A stretch of 40,713 nt of DNA from Actinomycetota bacterium (GCA_021324595.1 JAJPIV010000052.1:1-40713), one strand, 5' to 3'; shown: positions 32,735 through 40,713, counted from the stretch's first letter. Notes: a model not told the origin generated them from the sequence alone. Made by a program: numbers and translations.

Positions 32735-33943
32735 TCAGCCCAGGCAGCCGGGCACCGAGCTGGGCGGCGCGCAGTTGTCCGGGATGTTCCCCGCGATGAT
32801 GCTCACGATCGCCACCGCGTTGCCGCCGTTGTAGATCCCGCCGCCATCACCGGCCCGGTTGGAGCTGATGATGGAGTTGCGCAGCAGGACGTCCCCGTCG
32901 TTGTAGATCGCCCCGCCGTCGCCGAGGGCCACGTTCTGGCCGATCACCGAGCCGCGCACCGCGGTGTCGCCGTCGCTCCAGATGGCGCCGCCGTCGCCGT
33001 CGGCGACGTTCAGGAGCAGCTTCGAGGTCATCACCAGCAGGTATCCCCCGCTGTTGTCGATCGCTCCTCCGCTGGTCGCCTCGTCGCCGGCGAGGTAGTC
33101 GCTGACCAGCTCGACCACGCCGCCGGTGAGCGACCAGGCCCTCGTGCCCGGGGACAGCCGGGCACCGCGGGCCGACCCGAGCGTGCCCGCCACGTCGGTC
33201 CCCTGTGCGATCGCGACCGCCCCGCCTTCCGGTGCCGAGTCGTGGGCCAGCACGCTGTGCTCGACCTCCACCGAGTTGGGCTGCCCGGAGTCACCGGAGG
33301 TGGTCGTCGTCGGCTGGATTCCCGGCATCAGCTCGATGCCGCCACCCGGTCCGTTCGACGTGCAGCCGGTGATCCAGCCGCCCCTGACCGTGGCGGAGCC
33401 GCCGGCTATGACCGCAACGCCGCCCCCGCCCTGCGTCGCCTGGCAGTCCCGGACCGGGCTGCCCGTGAGCGCGAGGCTGCCGCCGTCGGCCAGGTAGCAC
33501 CCCCCGACCGTGGAGACGGCACCGTCTCGGACCGTGACGCCGGCGACGGTGAGCGAGCCGCCCCGGTCCACCTCCAGGATCCGGAACTCCGGGGCAGTGC
33601 TGTCCCGTTCGATCACGCTGAACGCGCCCCGGATGGTCACGTCACCGGTGATGACCGGCAGTCCATTGCCGCCGAATACGCCCGTGTTATTGGCGCTGGT
33701 CAGGGTGTAGACGCACCCCGCCGCCAGCTCGACGATCGCCGGGGAGTTACTGTTGGCATCGGTGATCGCCTTGATGAGGTCATTGACCCGCGTGGCCTGG
33801 TTCGGGTCGCACCCGACCGGATAGACGTTCTGTATCGGCAGGCTGTCCCGCACGGGCTGCGCGCTGGCGAGCGCCGGAGAGCCGGCCAGAAGGCCGGCGA
33901 CGCCCAGGATCCCGAGAAGGCCGCCGCATCTTCGCATGCGCAT
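32735..33943 (-). CDS. Secreted right-handed parallel beta-helix protein
   Basis: About 402 residues with a clear export signal (MRMRRCGGLLGILGVAGLLAGSPALASA, cleavage after ASA). The body is a series of beta-helix rungs of ~20 residues, most evident at the C-terminus: SGGAIDNSGGYLLVMTSKL, DGGAIWSDGDTAVRGSVI, DGGAIYNDGDVLLRNSIIS, DGGGIYNGGNAVAIVSIIA. This resembles pectate-lyase-like and Pmp-like repeat proteins; no catalytic set can be named. Cys pairs (GCDPNQ, GCVYT, GGCYL, DCQA, ITGCT, NCAPP, GCLG) could form disulfides outside the cell. It lies between qcrB and ctaF, where the conserved block has other genes. Codon use includes more A/T-ending codons than neighbours. The ATG at 33943 has a G-rich ribosome site; a second ATG lies six bases on. 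Confidence 0.82.
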   Translation of the reverse strand: MRMRRCGGLLGILGVAGLLAGSPALASAQPVRDSLPIQNVYPVGCDPNQATRVNDLIKAITDANSNSPAIVELAAGCVYTLTSANNTGVFGGNGLPVITGDVTIRGAFSVIERDSTAPEFRILEVDRGGSLTVAGVTVRDGAVSTVGGCYLADGGSLALTGSPVRDCQATQGGGGVAVIAGGSATVRGGWITGCTSNGPGGGIELMPGIQPTTTTSGDSGQPNSVEVEHSVLAHDSAPEGGAVAIAQGTDVAGTLGSARGARLSPGTRAWSLTGGVVELVSDYLAGDEATSGGAIDNSGGYLLVMTSKLLLNVADGDGGAIWSDGDTAVRGSVIGQNVALGDGGAIYNDGDVLLRNSIISSNRAGDGGGIYNGGNAVAIVSIIAGNIPDNCAPPSSVPGCLG

Positions 33944-34109
33944 GTCCGATCCCCCCTGTGCCGTTCGATGACATCGCGCGGAGCGAATGCCGCACCTGCG
34001 CCCCCATGCCAGCGGCACCCCCGGGTTGCCCGTCACTCCGCGCAGTCAGATTGTCTCTCACCGCGAGCGCCGGCGTGCGCCATACAGCGGCATGTCGGCC
34101 GCGTGAAAC

Positions 34110-34133
34110 GCCGTGGCCCCGCCAGGGCACGGC
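34110..34133 (-). terminator. Possible terminator of the ctaC-ctaD-ctaF unit
   Basis: GCCGTG-G-CCC pairs with GGG-CACGGC (nine pairs, one bulged G, five-base loop), just after ctaF. An alternative outer stem GTCGGCC (34094-34100) with GGCCGAC (34131-34137) competes. The rest of 33944-34167 shows no gene and no clear promoter. Confidence 0.4.
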
Positions 34134-34167
34134 CGACGGGCATGAGGCGGCCGGGCGATGGGCTCGT

Positions 34168-34563
34168 TCAGTGGGCGTAATGGCCGCGGTAGTACTCGAA
34201 GACGAAGCCGATCACGCTGAGCACCACCGCGAGCAGGCCGATCAGGAACAGCCACCAGCCGATCGCCGCGCCCAGCGCCGCCAGGCCGGCGGCGAGGCCG
34301 ACGAAGAGCGGCCACCAGCTGTGCGGGCTGAAGAAGCCCAGCTCGCCGGTGTTCTGCTCGATCTCCCCGGCCGGGTCGTCCTCCGGCCGCCGGTCCAGCC
34401 GCCGGCCGGTGAACAGGACGTAGAAGCCGGTCAGGAACGCCAGCCCGACGGCCAGCGCCAGGGCCGTGCCGCCGGTCGGATCGTGCGCCAGGCTCCAGTA
34501 GACCGCGTCGGCCGCGCCGAAGAAGACGGCGCATCCCAGGAAGAGCCAGCCCTCGACCCTCAT
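34168..34563 (-). CDS. ctaF: Cytochrome c oxidase subunit IV, actinobacterial type
   Basis: A 131-residue membrane protein with four helices (VEGWLFLGCAVFFGAADAVYW, ALALAVGLAFLTGFYVLFTG, WWPLFVGLAAGLAALGAAIGWW, LFLIGLLAVVLSVIGFVFEYY). The middle acidic loop EDDPAGEIEQNTGELGFFSPHSWWPL is the family signature. It is the small accessory subunit of the aa3 oxidase. The ATG at 34563 lies 64 bases after the ctaD stop, on the same strand. Confidence 0.94.
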   Translation of the reverse strand: MRVEGWLFLGCAVFFGAADAVYWSLAHDPTGGTALALAVGLAFLTGFYVLFTGRRLDRRPEDDPAGEIEQNTGELGFFSPHSWWPLFVGLAAGLAALGAAIGWWLFLIGLLAVVLSVIGFVFEYYRGHYAH

Positions 34564-34627
34564 GCCGCCACCCCAGCCTTCGTCACGTCGTCCATCGCCG
34601 AGCCGGTCCCGCCCTGGTTCGCGGGGC

Positions 34628-36321
34628 TCAATGCCCCGCCCCGAGCGCCTCGCGGCGCTCGGCCGGATCCCGCCCGGCCCGCACGGTCGGGTGATGCACG
34701 TCGAACGCCGGCCGCTCGGACCGGATGCGCGGGATCGAGACGAAGTTGTGCCGCGGCGGCGGGCAGGACGTCGCCCACTCCAGGGAGTTCCCGTATCCCC
34801 ACGGATCGTCGCTGGTGACCCGCTCGCCGTGCTTCCAGGTCTTGTACACGTTGTAGAGGAAGACGAACGTGGACGCGCCGAGGATGAACGAGCCGATCGA
34901 GGAGATCTGGTTCAGCGTGGTCGCGAGCGGCGGCAGGAACGGGTAGTTGGCGATCCGGCGCGGCATCCCCATCACGCCCAGCCAGTGCTGGACGAGGAAC
35001 GTCATGTTGAACCCGATGAAGACCAGCCAGAAGTGCCACTTGCCCAGCCGCTCGTCGAGCATCTTGCCGGTCCACTTCGGCCACCAGAAGTAGAACCCCC
35101 CGAACATGCAGAACACCACGGTGCCGAACAGCACGTAGTGGAAGTGCGCCACCACGAAGTAAGTGCCGTTGACCGCGAAGTCCAGCGGGGCGAGGCCAGG
35201 ATGATCCCGGTGAGCCCGCCGAACAGGAACACGACCATGAAGCCGAGGACGAAGATCATCGGCGTCTCGAACGTGATCTGGCCGCGCCAGATCGTGCCGA
35301 GCCAGTTGAAGAACTTCACCCCGGTCGGGACCGCGATGAGGAAGGTCATGAACGAGAAGAACGGCAGCAGCACGGCGCCGGTGGTGAACATGTGGTGCGC
35401 CCACACGGTCATGGACAGGCCCGCGATCGCGATCGTCGCGGCCACCAGGCCCTTGTAGCCGAACAGCGGCTTGCGGCTGAACACCGGCAGGATCTCGGTG
35501 GCCACGCCGAAGAACGGCAGGGCGAGGATGTACACCTCGGGATGGCCGAAGAACCAGAACAGGTGCTGCCACAGGATCGCGCCGTTGCTGTTCGCGGTGA
35601 AGACCTGGGCGCCGAACTTCCGGTCGATCTCGAGCACCAGCAGGGCGGCGGCGAGCACCGGGAACGCCAGCAGCGCCAGGATCGAGGTGAGCAGCACGTT
35701 CCAGGTGAAGATCGGCATGCGGAACATCGTCATGCCGGGCGCCCGCATGCAGAAGATGGTGGTGACGAAGTTGACGCCGCCGAGGATCGTGCCGAGCCCG
35801 CCCAGCGTCAGGCCCATGATCCACATGTCGGCGCCGACGCCGGGCGAGTACACCTGGCTGGTCAGCGGCGAGTACGCGTACCAGCCGAACGCCGCCGAGC
35901 CGCCCGGCGTCAGGAAGCTGAACAGCACGATCAGCCCGCCGAACAGGAAGAAGTAGTAGCTGAGCAGGTTCAGCCGGGGGAAGGCGACGTCCGGCGCGCC
36001 GATCTGCAGCGGCATGATCTCGTTCGCGAAGCCGACGAACAGCGGCGTGGCGAACAGCAGCAGCATGATCGTGCCGTGCATGGTGAACAGCTCGTTGTAC
36101 TGCTCGTCGGAGACCAGGTGCAGGTCAGGCCCGAGGAGCTGGGCCCGGATGATCATCGCCATCAGGCCGCCGACGAGGAAGAAGCCGAACGACGTGATCA
36201 GGTACAGGTGGCCGATGATCTTGTGGTCGGTGGAGGAGAGCCAGTCCGCGAGCACCGACCCCTTCCGGTAGGGGCGCGGCGCGGCGAGCGGCGTCTGCAG
36301 GTCGGTGCTGGTCGCGGTCAC
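34628..36321 (-). pseudogene. ctaD: Cytochrome c oxidase subunit I with a one-base frameshift
   Basis: The catalytic haem-copper subunit. The first part (36321 to about 35191, ~376 codons) has [26 protein letters not shown] (haem His), [17 protein letters not shown] (Cu-B His and cross-linked Tyr) and [10 protein letters not shown], up to LTGIILASP. The frame then shifts: the expected [22 protein letters not shown] (last haem/Cu-B His) and the remaining ~190 codons to the stop at 34628 are in another frame. One base is missing in the GGGG run at 35188-35191 (plus strand); restoring it gives 565 codons, the normal length. All else is intact, so a sequencing or assembly error is the simplest reading. 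The GTG start overlaps the ctaC stop. Confidence 0.9.
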
Positions 36322-37166
36322 TGGGCACCCCCGGAGGCGTTCTGCTGCGACTGCTGCTGGCGGATCCACTGGCGGAACTGGGCGGGAGTCACGATCTTGA
36401 GCGTGAACAGCATGCGGCTGTGGTAGACGCCGCACAGCTCGGCGCAGCGGCCGATGAACGTCCCCGTCCTGATCGGCGTGATCGTGAACCGGTTCGGGAA
36501 GCCGGGGACCGCCTGGCGCTTGAACTCGAAGGCGGCGACCCAGAACGAGTGGACCACGTCCGGCGAGGTCAGGTTGAACCGCACGGTCTGGTTCACCGGG
36601 ATCTCCAGCAGCGGCAGGCGGCTGGCCGGCTCGCCCGGCACCCACATCTGGCCGACCTCGGTGACCATCCGGTACGGCGCCTTCGGGTTGCTGAGCGCGT
36701 ACTGCGGGTACCGGAACTGCCAGGTCCACTGCTCGGCGATCACATCGACGACCACGTCGGGGTGGGCCGGGTTGCGGGTGATGTAGCTCTCGTCCCGGGC
36801 GGTGAAGTAGAACATCACCCCGATCATGATGAACGGCAGGACCGTGTACAGGATCTCGATCGGCAGGTTGTACCGGACCTGCCTGGGCAGCTCGTCGCCG
36901 CGCTTGCGGTGGAAGATGATCGCCCACAAGATCCCGCCCCAGACGACGAACCCGACGCAGAAGGCGGCGATCCACGAGCCCTGCCACATCGACAGGGTGA
37001 CCTGCCCCTGCCTGCTCGCCGGCAGCGGCATGCCGAGGCGGGTGAGGTCGGTCGACTGGCATCCCGTCGTCACCAGGGCCAGCCCGAGCAGGACCGCGGC
37101 GCTCGGCACCCAGCGCCGGAGCCGGCGCGTTCTCCCTTCCCTGCGGGGGGCGGTGGTGGGACTCAC
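36318..37166 (-). CDS. ctaC: Cytochrome c oxidase subunit II
   Basis: A 282-residue lipoprotein-like subunit. The export signal ends in the lipobox LVTTGC (modified Cys). Two membrane helices follow ([43 protein letters not shown]), then the outer Cu-A domain with [27 protein letters not shown] and [12 protein letters not shown], holding all Cu-A ligands. I chose the GTG at 37166 because GGAAGG lies six bases upstream; the in-frame ATG at 37190 has no spaced ribosome site. It starts the minus-strand unit ctaC-ctaD-ctaF; the stop overlaps the ctaD GTG. Confidence 0.95.
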   Translation of the reverse strand: MSPTTAPRREGRTRRLRRWVPSAAVLLGLALVTTGCQSTDLTRLGMPLPASRQGQVTLSMWQGSWIAAFCVGFVVWGGILWAIIFHRKRGDELPRQVRYNLPIEILYTVLPFIMIGVMFYFTARDESYITRNPAHPDVVVDVIAEQWTWQFRYPQYALSNPKAPYRMVTEVGQMWVPGEPASRLPLLEIPVNQTVRFNLTSPDVVHSFWVAAFEFKRQAVPGFPNRFTITPIRTGTFIGRCAELCGVYHSRMLFTLKIVTPAQFRQWIRQQQSQQNASGGAQ

Positions 37167-37240
37167 AGGCTGCCTTCCCGGTGTGGCCATCCTCCAGGGC
37201 GCGCCCTGGGCGACCGCGTGGCCCGGCGGGCGCGGCCGCT

Positions 37241-37270
37241 GTCCTACAGGCTGTCGTGCACACAGTACAA
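37241..37270 (-). promoter_or_regulatory. Possible promoter of ctaC-ctaD-ctaF
   Basis: Minus strand TTGTAC (37265-37270), 18 bases, TAGGAC (37241-37246), giving a leader of about 65 bases before the GTG at 37166. The remainder of 37167-37390 is GC-rich with no gene. Confidence 0.4.
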
Positions 37271-37377
37271 CGCCCGGGGCGCCGCGCACGGGGGGCCCCC
37301 GCCGGATCGGCCCGCGCCGGGCGGCCTGCGCCGGCCGATTCCGGGGGCCGCCGCCCGGCTCCGCCCGGCGGCGGCCG

Positions 37378-37383
37378 TAGGGT
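37378..37383 (+). promoter_or_regulatory. -10 box of the cysteine desulfurase-TusA unit
   Basis: TAGGGT, seven bases ahead of the GTG at 37391; no ribosome site. Confidence 0.45.
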
Positions 37384-37390
37384 CGTGGGC

Positions 37391-38551
37391 GTGGTGTACT
37401 TCGATGCCGCGTCGGCCGAGCCGATGGTGCCGGAGGCCGCCCGGGCGCTGCTCGCCGGGCTTGAGGACGGCTGGGCGGACCCGGTCCGGCTGCACCGCGA
37501 GGGACGGCGCGCCAGGCTCCTGCTCGACCAGGCCCGCGAGCGCGTCGCGGCCGTGCTCTCCTGCCGGGCCGATGAGGTCACCTTCACCGCCTCCGGCACC
37601 GAGGCGGTCCACCTGGGCGTGCTCGGCGTCGTCGAGGCCCGCCGGTCGGCGGCCCGCGGAGCCGGGCACGTCGTCGTCAGCGCCGTCGAGCACTCCAGCG
37701 TGCTGAACGCGGGCGCCCACGCCGAGCGGGGCGGAACGGCGGTGACGGTCGCCGGGGTCGGGGCGGATGGCCGGGTGGACATGGCCGCGTTCGCCGCTGC
37801 GCTCCGCCGCGAGCGGACCGTGCTCGCCTGCCTCCAGTCGGTCAACCAGGAGGTCGGGACCGTCCAGCCGGTGGAGGAGATCGCCGCCGAGTGCGAGGCC
37901 GCGGGGGTGCCGCTGCTCGTCGACGCCGCCGCCTCCGCCGGGCGGATGGCCTTGCCGGGCGGCTGGTCGCTGCTGGCGGCCAGCGGCCACAAGTGGGGCG
38001 GCCCGCCGGGAGTAGGCGTGCTGGCGATCCGCAGGCGGGTCAGGTGGCGGTCCCCGCTGCCCGCCGACGAGTGGCCGGCGCAGTCCGCGCCCGGGTTCCC
38101 GAACCTGCCCGCGATCATGGGTGCCGCGGCGGCGCTCGAGGCGTTCGACGCAGGGCGCGACGCCGCGGACGCCGCGCTCCGGCGGCTGACCAGCCAGATC
38201 AGGGAGAGACTGCCGAAGATCGTGCCCGACGTCGTGGTGCACGGGGACCCGGTGCTGCGCGCGCCCCACATCGTCGCGTTCTCCTGCCTGTACCTCGACG
38301 GCGAGGCGCTGGTGACCGAGCTGGACAAGGCCGGGTTCTCGGTCTCCTCGGGCAGCGCCTGCGCGTCCGAGACCGGGCAGCCCAGTCACGTCCTCGCGGC
38401 GATGGGCGCGGTCACCCACGGGAACGTGCGGGTCTCGCTGCCGCGCGGCACGGCGCAGGAGTCGGTGACGGCGTTCCTGGCCGCGCTTCCCGGGATCGTC
38501 GGCCGGCTGCGCGAGGCCATGGGCCAGCCGGCCGCCGGAGGCCGGCGGTGA
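37391..38551 (+). CDS. Cysteine desulfurase
   Basis: A 386-residue PLP enzyme of the NifS/IscS class that removes sulfur from cysteine as a protein persulfide. Seen: [16 protein letters not shown] at the start, [27 protein letters not shown] (PLP-stacking His), [17 protein letters not shown], the PLP-lysine in [12 protein letters not shown] near 201, and the active cysteine in [11 protein letters not shown] near 323. The short SGSAC loop resembles NifS/IscS more than SufS. Starts at 37385, 37391 and 37394 are possible; 37391 fits the -10 box. It is coupled to a TusA gene through GTGA. Confidence 0.92.
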   Translation: MVYFDAASAEPMVPEAARALLAGLEDGWADPVRLHREGRRARLLLDQARERVAAVLSCRADEVTFTASGTEAVHLGVLGVVEARRSAARGAGHVVVSAVEHSSVLNAGAHAERGGTAVTVAGVGADGRVDMAAFAAALRRERTVLACLQSVNQEVGTVQPVEEIAAECEAAGVPLLVDAAASAGRMALPGGWSLLAASGHKWGGPPGVGVLAIRRRVRWRSPLPADEWPAQSAPGFPNLPAIMGAAAALEAFDAGRDAADAALRRLTSQIRERLPKIVPDVVVHGDPVLRAPHIVAFSCLYLDGEALVTELDKAGFSVSSGSACASETGQPSHVLAAMGAVTHGNVRVSLPRGTAQESVTAFLAALPGIVGRLREAMGQPAAGGRR

Positions 38552-38904
38552 GCCCGCGCCGGCGGGGGACCCGGGCCGCCGCCCAGGAGGCCGGCGGCGC
38601 CGGGCCGGCCCCCGAGGCGGCGCCCCGGCCGCCGCAGGCGCCGTCGCACGCGGGGCGGCCCGAGCCCGAGCCGCCCGCGGCGCGCATCGACGCGCTCGGC
38701 AGGAAGTGCCCGCTCCCGATCATCATGCTGGCCGGCCAGATCGGGTCGGTGCCGGTCGGCGGGCTGATCCAGGTGCTCGCCGACGACCCGGCGGCGCGCA
38801 CCGACGTCCCGGCCTGGTGCGGCCTGAAGGCGCACCAGCTCGTCGCGGTGACCGAGCTGGCCCCGCGCCCCGGATGGGCCTTCCTGGTGCGCCGCTGCTA
38901 CTAG
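38548..38904 (+). CDS. TusA-family sulfurtransferase
   Basis: A 118-residue protein: a disordered Pro/Ala/Arg-rich N-terminus (~1-45) and a TusA domain (IDALGRKCPLPIIMLAGQIG, with the sulfur-carrying Cys54 in CPLP; then GGLIQVLADDPAARTDVPAWCGLKAHQLV). TusA accepts persulfide from a cysteine desulfurase and passes it on, for example to tRNA thiolation or molybdopterin synthesis. The GTG overlaps the desulfurase stop and has GGAGG upstream, so the two are made together and likely interact. The acceptor is unknown; ThiI and the molybdoenzyme at 8172 show that sulfur-using products exist in this genome. Confidence 0.9.
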   Translation: MSPRRRGTRAAAQEAGGAGPAPEAAPRPPQAPSHAGRPEPEPPAARIDALGRKCPLPIIMLAGQIGSVPVGGLIQVLADDPAARTDVPAWCGLKAHQLVAVTELAPRPGWAFLVRRCY

Positions 38905-38951
38905 CCACCGCTACCAGCCGCCGCCGGCCGCGCCCCGGCACCGGCCGGCCC

Positions 38952-38976
38952 GGCCCGCGGGCTCCCGCCCGCGGCC
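38952..38976 (+). terminator. Possible terminator after the TusA gene
   Basis: GGCCCGCGGG (38952-38961) pairs with CCCGCGGCC (38968-38976), nine pairs with a bulged C and six-base loop; no U-tract. Confidence 0.4.
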
Positions 38977-39047
38977 TCCCGCGCGGGGCCTCGGGGCGCC
39001 GCGGCAGGGGGACCGCGGTCTGGCCGACATCGGGGCGCGGACGCCTC

Positions 39048-39053
39048 TACACT
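39048..39053 (+). promoter_or_regulatory. -10 box of the 39061 gene
   Basis: TACACT, seven bases ahead of the GTG at 39061. The hexamer and spacing are identical to those ahead of the PknL-like kinase gene. Confidence 0.55.
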
Positions 39054-39060
39054 CACGCTC

Positions 39061-39603
39061 GTGACGCACCAGCCCCGCCACTGGCCACCCGGCACCGCCC
39101 GCGCGGCCGATCCGGGCCGCGGCGATACGCCGGGGGCCGCCGCTTCGACGCTCACCGTGCCGGTGTTCGCCGACCTTTCCGGCCGCCGGCGGCGGCTGCT
39201 GCGCCTGATCGGCGCGGGGGCGAGCGTCCTGTGCGCCGGGGCGCTGACCGTGGTGGGCGTCGGGCTGGCCGGCGGCCCCAAGCCGCCGTTCGGCCTGGGG
39301 GGCGGGGCCCCGTCCCCCCCCGGGGGCGGGCACCGATCGGGCCCGCGCCCCGGCGGCCGGCCCGCGGAGCCGGGCACCGCTCCGGCATCCCGGGGCCCGG
39401 GGCACCGGGCCGGCCGGTCCCCCTCCCCGCGCCCGTCACCGGGGAAGGACCCGTCGCCGAGCCCGAGGCCGTCGGCCTCCGGCTCGCCATCCTCCTCGCC
39501 CACCAGCACCACGGCCTCCCCGTCGCCGACGGCGAGCACGAAGTCGCCGCCCGGCCGCAGCCACTCCCCCAGCCCGCATCCGCACCCGTCCAAGTCGCAC
39601 TAA
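39061..39603 (+). CDS. Membrane-anchored Ser/Pro-rich protein, unknown function
   Basis: A 180-residue protein: a short cytosolic part with STLTVPVFADLSGRRRRLLRLIG, one membrane helix near 48-70 (IGAGASVLCAGALTVVGVGLAGG), then an outer region low in complexity, first Gly/Pro-rich and then Ser/Pro/Thr-rich with His and Lys at the end. Such tails may be glycosylated or span the wall. A similar small protein precedes the deacetylase-glycosyltransferase gene in Streptomyces, by my recollection, so a shared envelope role is likely. The next gene starts ten bases after its stop. Confidence 0.75.
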   Translation: MTHQPRHWPPGTARAADPGRGDTPGAAASTLTVPVFADLSGRRRRLLRLIGAGASVLCAGALTVVGVGLAGGPKPPFGLGGGAPSPPGGGHRSGPRPGGRPAEPGTAPASRGPGHRAGRSPSPRPSPGKDPSPSPRPSASGSPSSSPTSTTASPSPTASTKSPPGRSHSPSPHPHPSKSH

Positions 39604-39612
39604 CGGCCAGAC

Positions 39613-40713
39613 ATGCCAGCTGCCACGCCGGCCGCCCGGGCCCGCCATCGCGCCGTCCGCCAGCCCCGCGGCCACTGGCTCTTCCTTGCGCTGGTGCTGC
39701 TCGTCGTGGCCGCGGCCCTCCTGGTCGAGGGGTACACCCATGGCGTGCTCGGCGAGTCGCCGCAGACCGCGAACCAGGCCGGGGCGCGCGGCAGGCCGGG
39801 GCCGCCCGCGCTGGTCAACGGGGGCCCGGTGATCAACGCGGCCGGCGCCAGGCCGTTCTCCTACCAGATCCCGGCCCGCACCGTCGTGCTCAGCTTCGAC
39901 GACGGGCCGGACCCGACCTGGACGCCGAGGATCCTCGCCGTCCTGAGGCGCTGGCACGTGCCGGCGAACTTCTTCGTGGTCGGCGCGCACGCGGCCAGCT
40001 GGCCGGGCCTGGTCCGCGAGGAGCTGCGCGCGGGCGACGAGGTCGGCTCCCACACCTACACCCACGTCAATCTCGCCACCGCCGGCTGGCAGCTGCCGTT
40101 GCAGCTCACGCTCACCCAGAACGCGCTCGCCGGGGCCGCCGGGGTCCGCACCGACCTGCTCCGCCCCCCCTACAGCAGCGTGGCCGACGCCCTCACGGCG
40201 GTCGACTGGCGCGCCTACCAGCGGGTCGCCCGCTACGGCTACCTGATCGTGCTGGCCACCGCGGACACCCGCGACTGGGCCAGGCCGGGCGTCGCCAGGA
40301 TCGTCCGGAACGCGACGCACTGGCCCGGCCAGGCCCGCCACGGAGCGGTGATCATGCTGCACGACGCCGGCGGCAACCGCGCGGAGACCGTCCGCGCGCT
40401 CCCGCTGATCATCGCCGCGCTCCGGGCGCGTGGCTACCGGTTCAGCACGATCACCGCGGCGCTGCGCCTCCCGTGGGCCGACACGCCGGTGACCCCCCGG
40501 CAGCGCCTCATCGGGGCCGCGCTGGTGCTCACCCAGCAAGCGGCCGACCACTCGGTCGCCGTCCTCGCCGTGGCGCTGGTGGTGGCCAGCGTGCTGCTGG
40601 TGCTGCGCCTGCTCGCGCTGGTGTGCTTCGCGGCGGCGCACCGCAGGCGCGTGCGCAGGCTCCCGGTGCCACGCCGGCCCCGGGCCGCGCCGGGGATCTC
40701 GGTGATCGTGCCC
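39613..40713 (+). CDS. Polysaccharide deacetylase fused to a GT2 glycosyltransferase, 3' truncated by the window edge
   Basis: The frame runs to the last base (367 codons seen). After an N-terminal membrane helix (~20-36, WLFLALVLLVVAAALLVEG) comes a NodB deacetylase domain: VLSFDDGPDPTWTP (Asp96, Asp97), SHTYTHVNL (metal His, ~146-150), LRPPYSS, ADTRDW and VIMLHDAGG. A second helix (~302-328) leads to PGISVIVP, the first strand of a family 2 glycosyltransferase, where the window stops. Fused NodB-GT2 proteins make and de-N-acetylate an exported polysaccharide in actinobacteria. The fusion is inferred from the eight final residues. The ATG is ten bases after the stop of the preceding gene. 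Confidence 0.85.
   Translation, partial: MPAATPAARARHRAVRQPRGHWLFLALVLLVVAAALLVEGYTHGVLGESPQTANQAGARGRPGPPALVNGGPVINAAGARPFSYQIPARTVVLSFDDGPDPTWTPRILAVLRRWHVPANFFVVGAHAASWPGLVREELRAGDEVGSHTYTHVNLATAGWQLPLQLTLTQNALAGAAGVRTDLLRPPYSSVADALTAVDWRAYQRVARYGYLIVLATADTRDWARPGVARIVRNATHWPGQARHGAVIMLHDAGGNRAETVRALPLIIAALRARGYRFSTITAALRLPWADTPVTPRQRLIGAALVLTQQAADHSVAVLAVALVVASVLLVLRLLALVCFAAAHRRRVRRLPVPRRPRAAPGISVIVP

Noticed and set aside
35002-38328. A 1108-codon minus-strand frame covering ctaD, ctaC and the cysteine desulfurase gene
   Set aside because: Only its middle is ctaD; the rest lies out of frame with ctaC and antisense to the desulfurase. It is open by composition, not a fusion.

Overview
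The window is about 40.7 kb of very GC-rich DNA (GTG and TTG starts, G/C third positions almost throughout) from the chromosome of an actinobacterium. Family-level evidence: a menaquinol:cytochrome c reductase with di-haem QcrC joined to an aa3 oxidase (ctaE-qcrCAB, ctaCDF), a PASTA-domain Ser/Thr kinase, a PimB-type phosphatidylinositol-mannoside mannosyltransferase, an Rv2175c-like regulator and a DUF5304-like protein. The gene order resembles the Mycobacterium tuberculosis block Rv2175c/pknL to ctaC (Rv2175c-Rv2200c) and the corresponding Streptomyces block. Genus cannot be read from the sequence. No tRNA, rRNA, IS element, prophage or CRISPR array was seen, and no gene-free stretch exceeds about 250 bases.

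Layout. 1-1.0 kb: the 3' end of a McrC-type nuclease gene and a Nudix gene that has lost its Nudix box. 1.1-5.9 kb: thiamine region, with thiE, an Rv2175c-like regulator and a ferredoxin-reductase-like flavoprotein on the minus strand, and a TPP riboswitch followed by thiO-thiS-thiG on the plus strand. 5.9-8.2 kb: PknL-like kinase with four PASTA repeats. 8.2-11.4 kb: a sulfite-oxidase-like molybdoenzyme, then a DAHP synthase preceded by a leader peptide reading Trp-Phe-Phe-Tyr and a perfect terminator hairpin, then thiI. 11.5-20.7 kb: acetyltransferase, phosphofructokinase (PPi-type signature), glycerol kinase, lysophospholipid acyltransferase, carboxylesterase, ROK glucokinase and small conserved proteins. 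20.8-26.4 kb: FadD15-like acyl-CoA synthetase, PimB, NlpC/P60 hydrolase, DnaQ-like exonuclease and a RAM-domain protein. 26.6-28.1 kb: trpD and a receiver-domain protein. 28.2-37.2 kb: the respiratory bcc-aa3 block, split by a secreted beta-helix protein; ctaD carries a one-base frameshift. 37.4-40.7 kb: cysteine desulfurase-TusA pair, a Ser/Pro-rich membrane protein and the start of a polysaccharide deacetylase-glycosyltransferase.

How it works together. The window is mostly core metabolism: thiamine and sulfur transfer (ThiE/O/S/G, ThiI, cysteine desulfurase, TusA), aromatic amino acids (DAHP synthase, TrpD), sugar phosphorylation (Glk, Pfk, GlpK), envelope lipids and wall (FadD, PimB, PlsC-like, NlpC/P60, PknL) and terminal respiration. 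Two RNA switches are visible: TPP ahead of thiO and an aromatic-amino-acid attenuator ahead of the DAHP synthase. Nine genes have a TANNNT-like -10 box 6 to 8 bases before the start codon, the mark of leaderless transcripts. Short tandem duplications recur through the window, the largest being a 21-bp unit repeated five times just after qcrB and a 57-bp unit that duplicates the end of trpD.
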